From Leptospiraceae bacterium (GTDB lineage: Bacteria > Spirochaetota > Leptospiria > Leptospirales > Leptospiraceae): DNA of 64,000 bases. Positions 62,517-64,000 of this stretch are shown piece by piece. The position numbers were made by a program, and so were the translations under genes. How positions within the stretch are numbered: the first letter of the stretch is position 1; each line of letters starts with the position of its first letter. The notes under the pieces are model-generated. The model was not told where the DNA came from, ran no database searches, and saw nothing but the letters and a program-made list of their open reading frames with translations. The stretch covers positions 124,001 through 188,000 of the forward strand of contig JACKPB010000003.1 in the NCBI GenBank assembly GCA_024233875.1. The letters run 5' to 3'.

Positions 62517-62831
62517 TTATGCAAGTACCTGAATTGAATGCACGTATTCTCCGAGGTTCAATTCCATTAAGATATCCATCAAACCCGATTCCAATTCCAT
62601 ATTTACAGGAATGTCCTGTGTTTTTAGAAATTCTAAAAAAGAGAGAAAGACAACTCCGAAGTTAGAGGGCAACTCCCGAATGTCTCGGAGTTTAAGGGAA
62701 ATCTCTCTTTCTTCTCTCATATCCATAGCATCATGAAATTCTTCTACCAATTTGTCCCTTTCAGTTTCTAAATCCCTGGATTCCAGGACGATAGAGAGAA
62801 CGTTTTTGTTTACCTTCTTATAGACATTCAT
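62517..62831 (-). CDS. STAS-like protein of the chemotaxis operon
   Basis: 104 residues. The pattern REISLKLRDIRELPSNFGVVFLSFLEFLKTQDIPVNMELE resembles a STAS domain, with no canonical phosphorylatable Ser (the position after the strand is SNFG). It precedes cheA directly. Similar small STAS proteins are common in chemotaxis operons. Its exact function is unknown. AGGA lies about 9 bases before the ATG. Confidence 0.7.
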   Translation of the reverse strand: MNVYKKVNKNVLSIVLESRDLETERDKLVEEFHDAMDMREEREISLKLRDIRELPSNFGVVFLSFLEFLKTQDIPVNMELESGLMDILMELNLGEYVHSIQVLA

Positions 62832-62887
62832 TTGGAATATCCTCTCCGGAAATGGAGGATTGCCCCATCCCCGGTGATTGATTCAAT

Positions 62888-64000
62888 TCAAACAAGGGTT
62901 GCATCCTTGAATTCATTGGAATAACTATCTTCATCTTCATCATCCTCGTCTTCAAATTCATCCTGAGACTCTTCAGAGGAGGATTCAGTTGTTCCATTCA
63001 ATTTGAAAATGGCTACAGTTTTCTTGAGACCTATCGCATTCTTGTTCAGCATTTCTGAATTTGCTGCCAATTCCTGAGAGGAGGCTGCATTGGACTGAGC
63101 CACTTCATTCAACTGTGTTATCACTGCATTGAAGCTATTGAGATTGTTCTTTTGTTCCTCAGAAGCAGCAGTGATTTCCTGAACCAGATCTGCTGTTCTC
63201 TTGATGTTGGGGACAATTTCATTCAATAACTGTCCGGCATTTTCAGCGATGGAGAGACTTCGTGCTGTCAGTTCTTTGATGTCCTTAGCGGCTTTCTTAC
63301 TTCCCTCTGCCAGCTTTCTAACTTCACTGGCAACTACAGCAAAACCCAAGCCGTGTTCGCCGGCTCTAGCTGATTCAATGGAAGCATTGACTGCCAGAAG
63401 ATTGGTCTGAGAGGCAATTTCTTCGACAACGTTGATTTTATCAGCAATCTCTTTCATTGCCTTGAGTGTTTCCTGAACTGCCAGACCTCCCTGTTCTGCT
63501 TTTTGTGAGGTTGCATTCGCAATTTGATCGGTTACCTTAGCATTTTCAGTGTTTTGAGAAGTACTTGCGAGAAGTTCTTCAATGGATGCACTGGATTCTT
63601 CCACACTCGCCGCCTGCTGACTGGCACCGGAACTGAGACTCTGAGCCAATTTTTCCAGTTGTCTGGAGGATCCTGTGACCTGATTGGTTGTACTGTGGAG
63701 ATCCTGAACGATTTTTGTTATCGACTTATTGATCATCAGGAGGGCATTTTTGATCGCATTGAAATCTCCGAGATATTCGGACTCGATACGGTTGTTGAGA
63801 TTTCCTGTAGAGATCTCATTGAGAACCCTGGAGATTTCACCTATCTTCTCATTCAACATTTCCATGGTTGAATTGAGAGCATTGGCGATTTGAGCATGGT
63901 CCCCTTTGTATTTACCTTTGACTCTGAGCTTCAGATTTCCTTTGGACAACTGTTCCAGTACATTGGCAGCTTCCTGGACTGGGGCAATCACAGCATCCAG
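62888..64000 (-). CDS. methyl-accepting chemotaxis protein, 5' end outside the window
   Basis: The frame is open through the right edge of the window, so only the C-terminal ~370 residues are here. Two HAMP-like segments come first (LKLRVKGKYKGDHAQIANALN and LNNRIESEYLGDFNAIKNALL), then the MCP signalling domain, with the hairpin core IASQTNLLAVNASIESARAGEHGLGFAVVASEVRKLAE (about 200-240 in this fragment). The tail (DEFEDEDDEDEDSYSNEFKDATLV) is acidic and has no CheR/CheB pentapeptide. It is the first visible gene of the operon with STAS, cheA, cheW, cheY. Confidence 0.95.
   Translation of the reverse strand: MDAVIAPVQEAANVLEQLSKGNLKLRVKGKYKGDHAQIANALNSTMEMLNEKIGEISRVLNEISTGNLNNRIESEYLGDFNAIKNALLMINKSITKIVQDLHSTTNQVTGSSRQLEKLAQSLSSGASQQAASVEESSASIEELLASTSQNTENAKVTDQIANATSQKAEQGGLAVQETLKAMKEIADKINVVEEIASQTNLLAVNASIESARAGEHGLGFAVVASEVRKLAEGSKKAAKDIKELTARSLSIAENAGQLLNEIVPNIKRTADLVQEITAASEEQKNNLNSFNAVITQLNEVAQSNAASSQELAANSEMLNKNAIGLKKTVAIFKLNGTTESSSEESQDEFEDEDDEDEDSYSNEFKDATLV

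Overview
The window looks like chromosome from a spirochaete of the Leptospira group (Leptospiraceae). A flaB core flagellin with the Leptospira-type C-terminus is present. Many lipoproteins have the relaxed spirochaetal lipobox. There is also a lexA, a large chemotaxis cluster and several outer-membrane barrels. The DNA is AT-rich and genes are tightly packed, with frequent 1-4 base stop/start overlaps. I see no prophage, insertion sequence, rRNA or CRISPR array. The accessory-looking part is roughly the first 9 kb, where intergenic regions are long and carry repeats.

Layout. Positions 1-5.5 kb hold a SHOCT protein, an Omp85-like barrel, a YceJ/YceI-like pair, a SUKH-like protein and a SET-domain protein. 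A tRNA with anticodon CAT and flaB follow; flaB has a sigma-28-type promoter and a leader with two GGA-loop hairpins. Positions 7-9.3 kb carry small secreted proteins, including one built of SFPD repeats. Positions 9.5-16.5 kb are housekeeping: typA opposite rplU-prp-rpmA, then lexA, a small lipoprotein, ctpA, tsaD and pssA. Positions 16.6-25.5 kb hold a STAS protein, an AsmA-like protein, lysC, an outer-membrane protein, coaE and a SPOR protein. Positions 25.5-33.7 kb (minus strand) run from a GPH transporter through a small protein, an SGNH lipoprotein and serB to a PEGA lipoprotein that appears split by an A10 tract, ending in a TPR/propeller lipoprotein. Positions 33.8-38.8 kb carry a TPR membrane protein, motA, a degenerate UshA-like protein and ychF. 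Positions 38.8-45.6 kb are a minus-strand operon (membrane protein, mpl, pheS, ligA, capA-like, aat). Positions 46-57.8 kb include two FKBPs, leuCD, a VanX-like peptidase, a VapBC-like pair with a degenerate PIN protein, rpiB and a TolC-like protein. Positions 57.8-64 kb are a chemotaxis operon: MCP (cut by the window edge), STAS, cheA, cheW, cheY and a receiver/kinase hybrid.

The most interesting features are the flaB leader, where both hairpins match CsrA-type sites and one hides the Shine-Dalgarno; the A10 tract splitting a PEGA domain; two families of dispersed intergenic repeats (about 165 bp, two copies; about 100 bp, three copies); a Prp protease next to an L27 without the usual cleavable extension; an apparently leaderless lexA inside a palindrome; and three operon junctions with TTGA stop/start overlaps.
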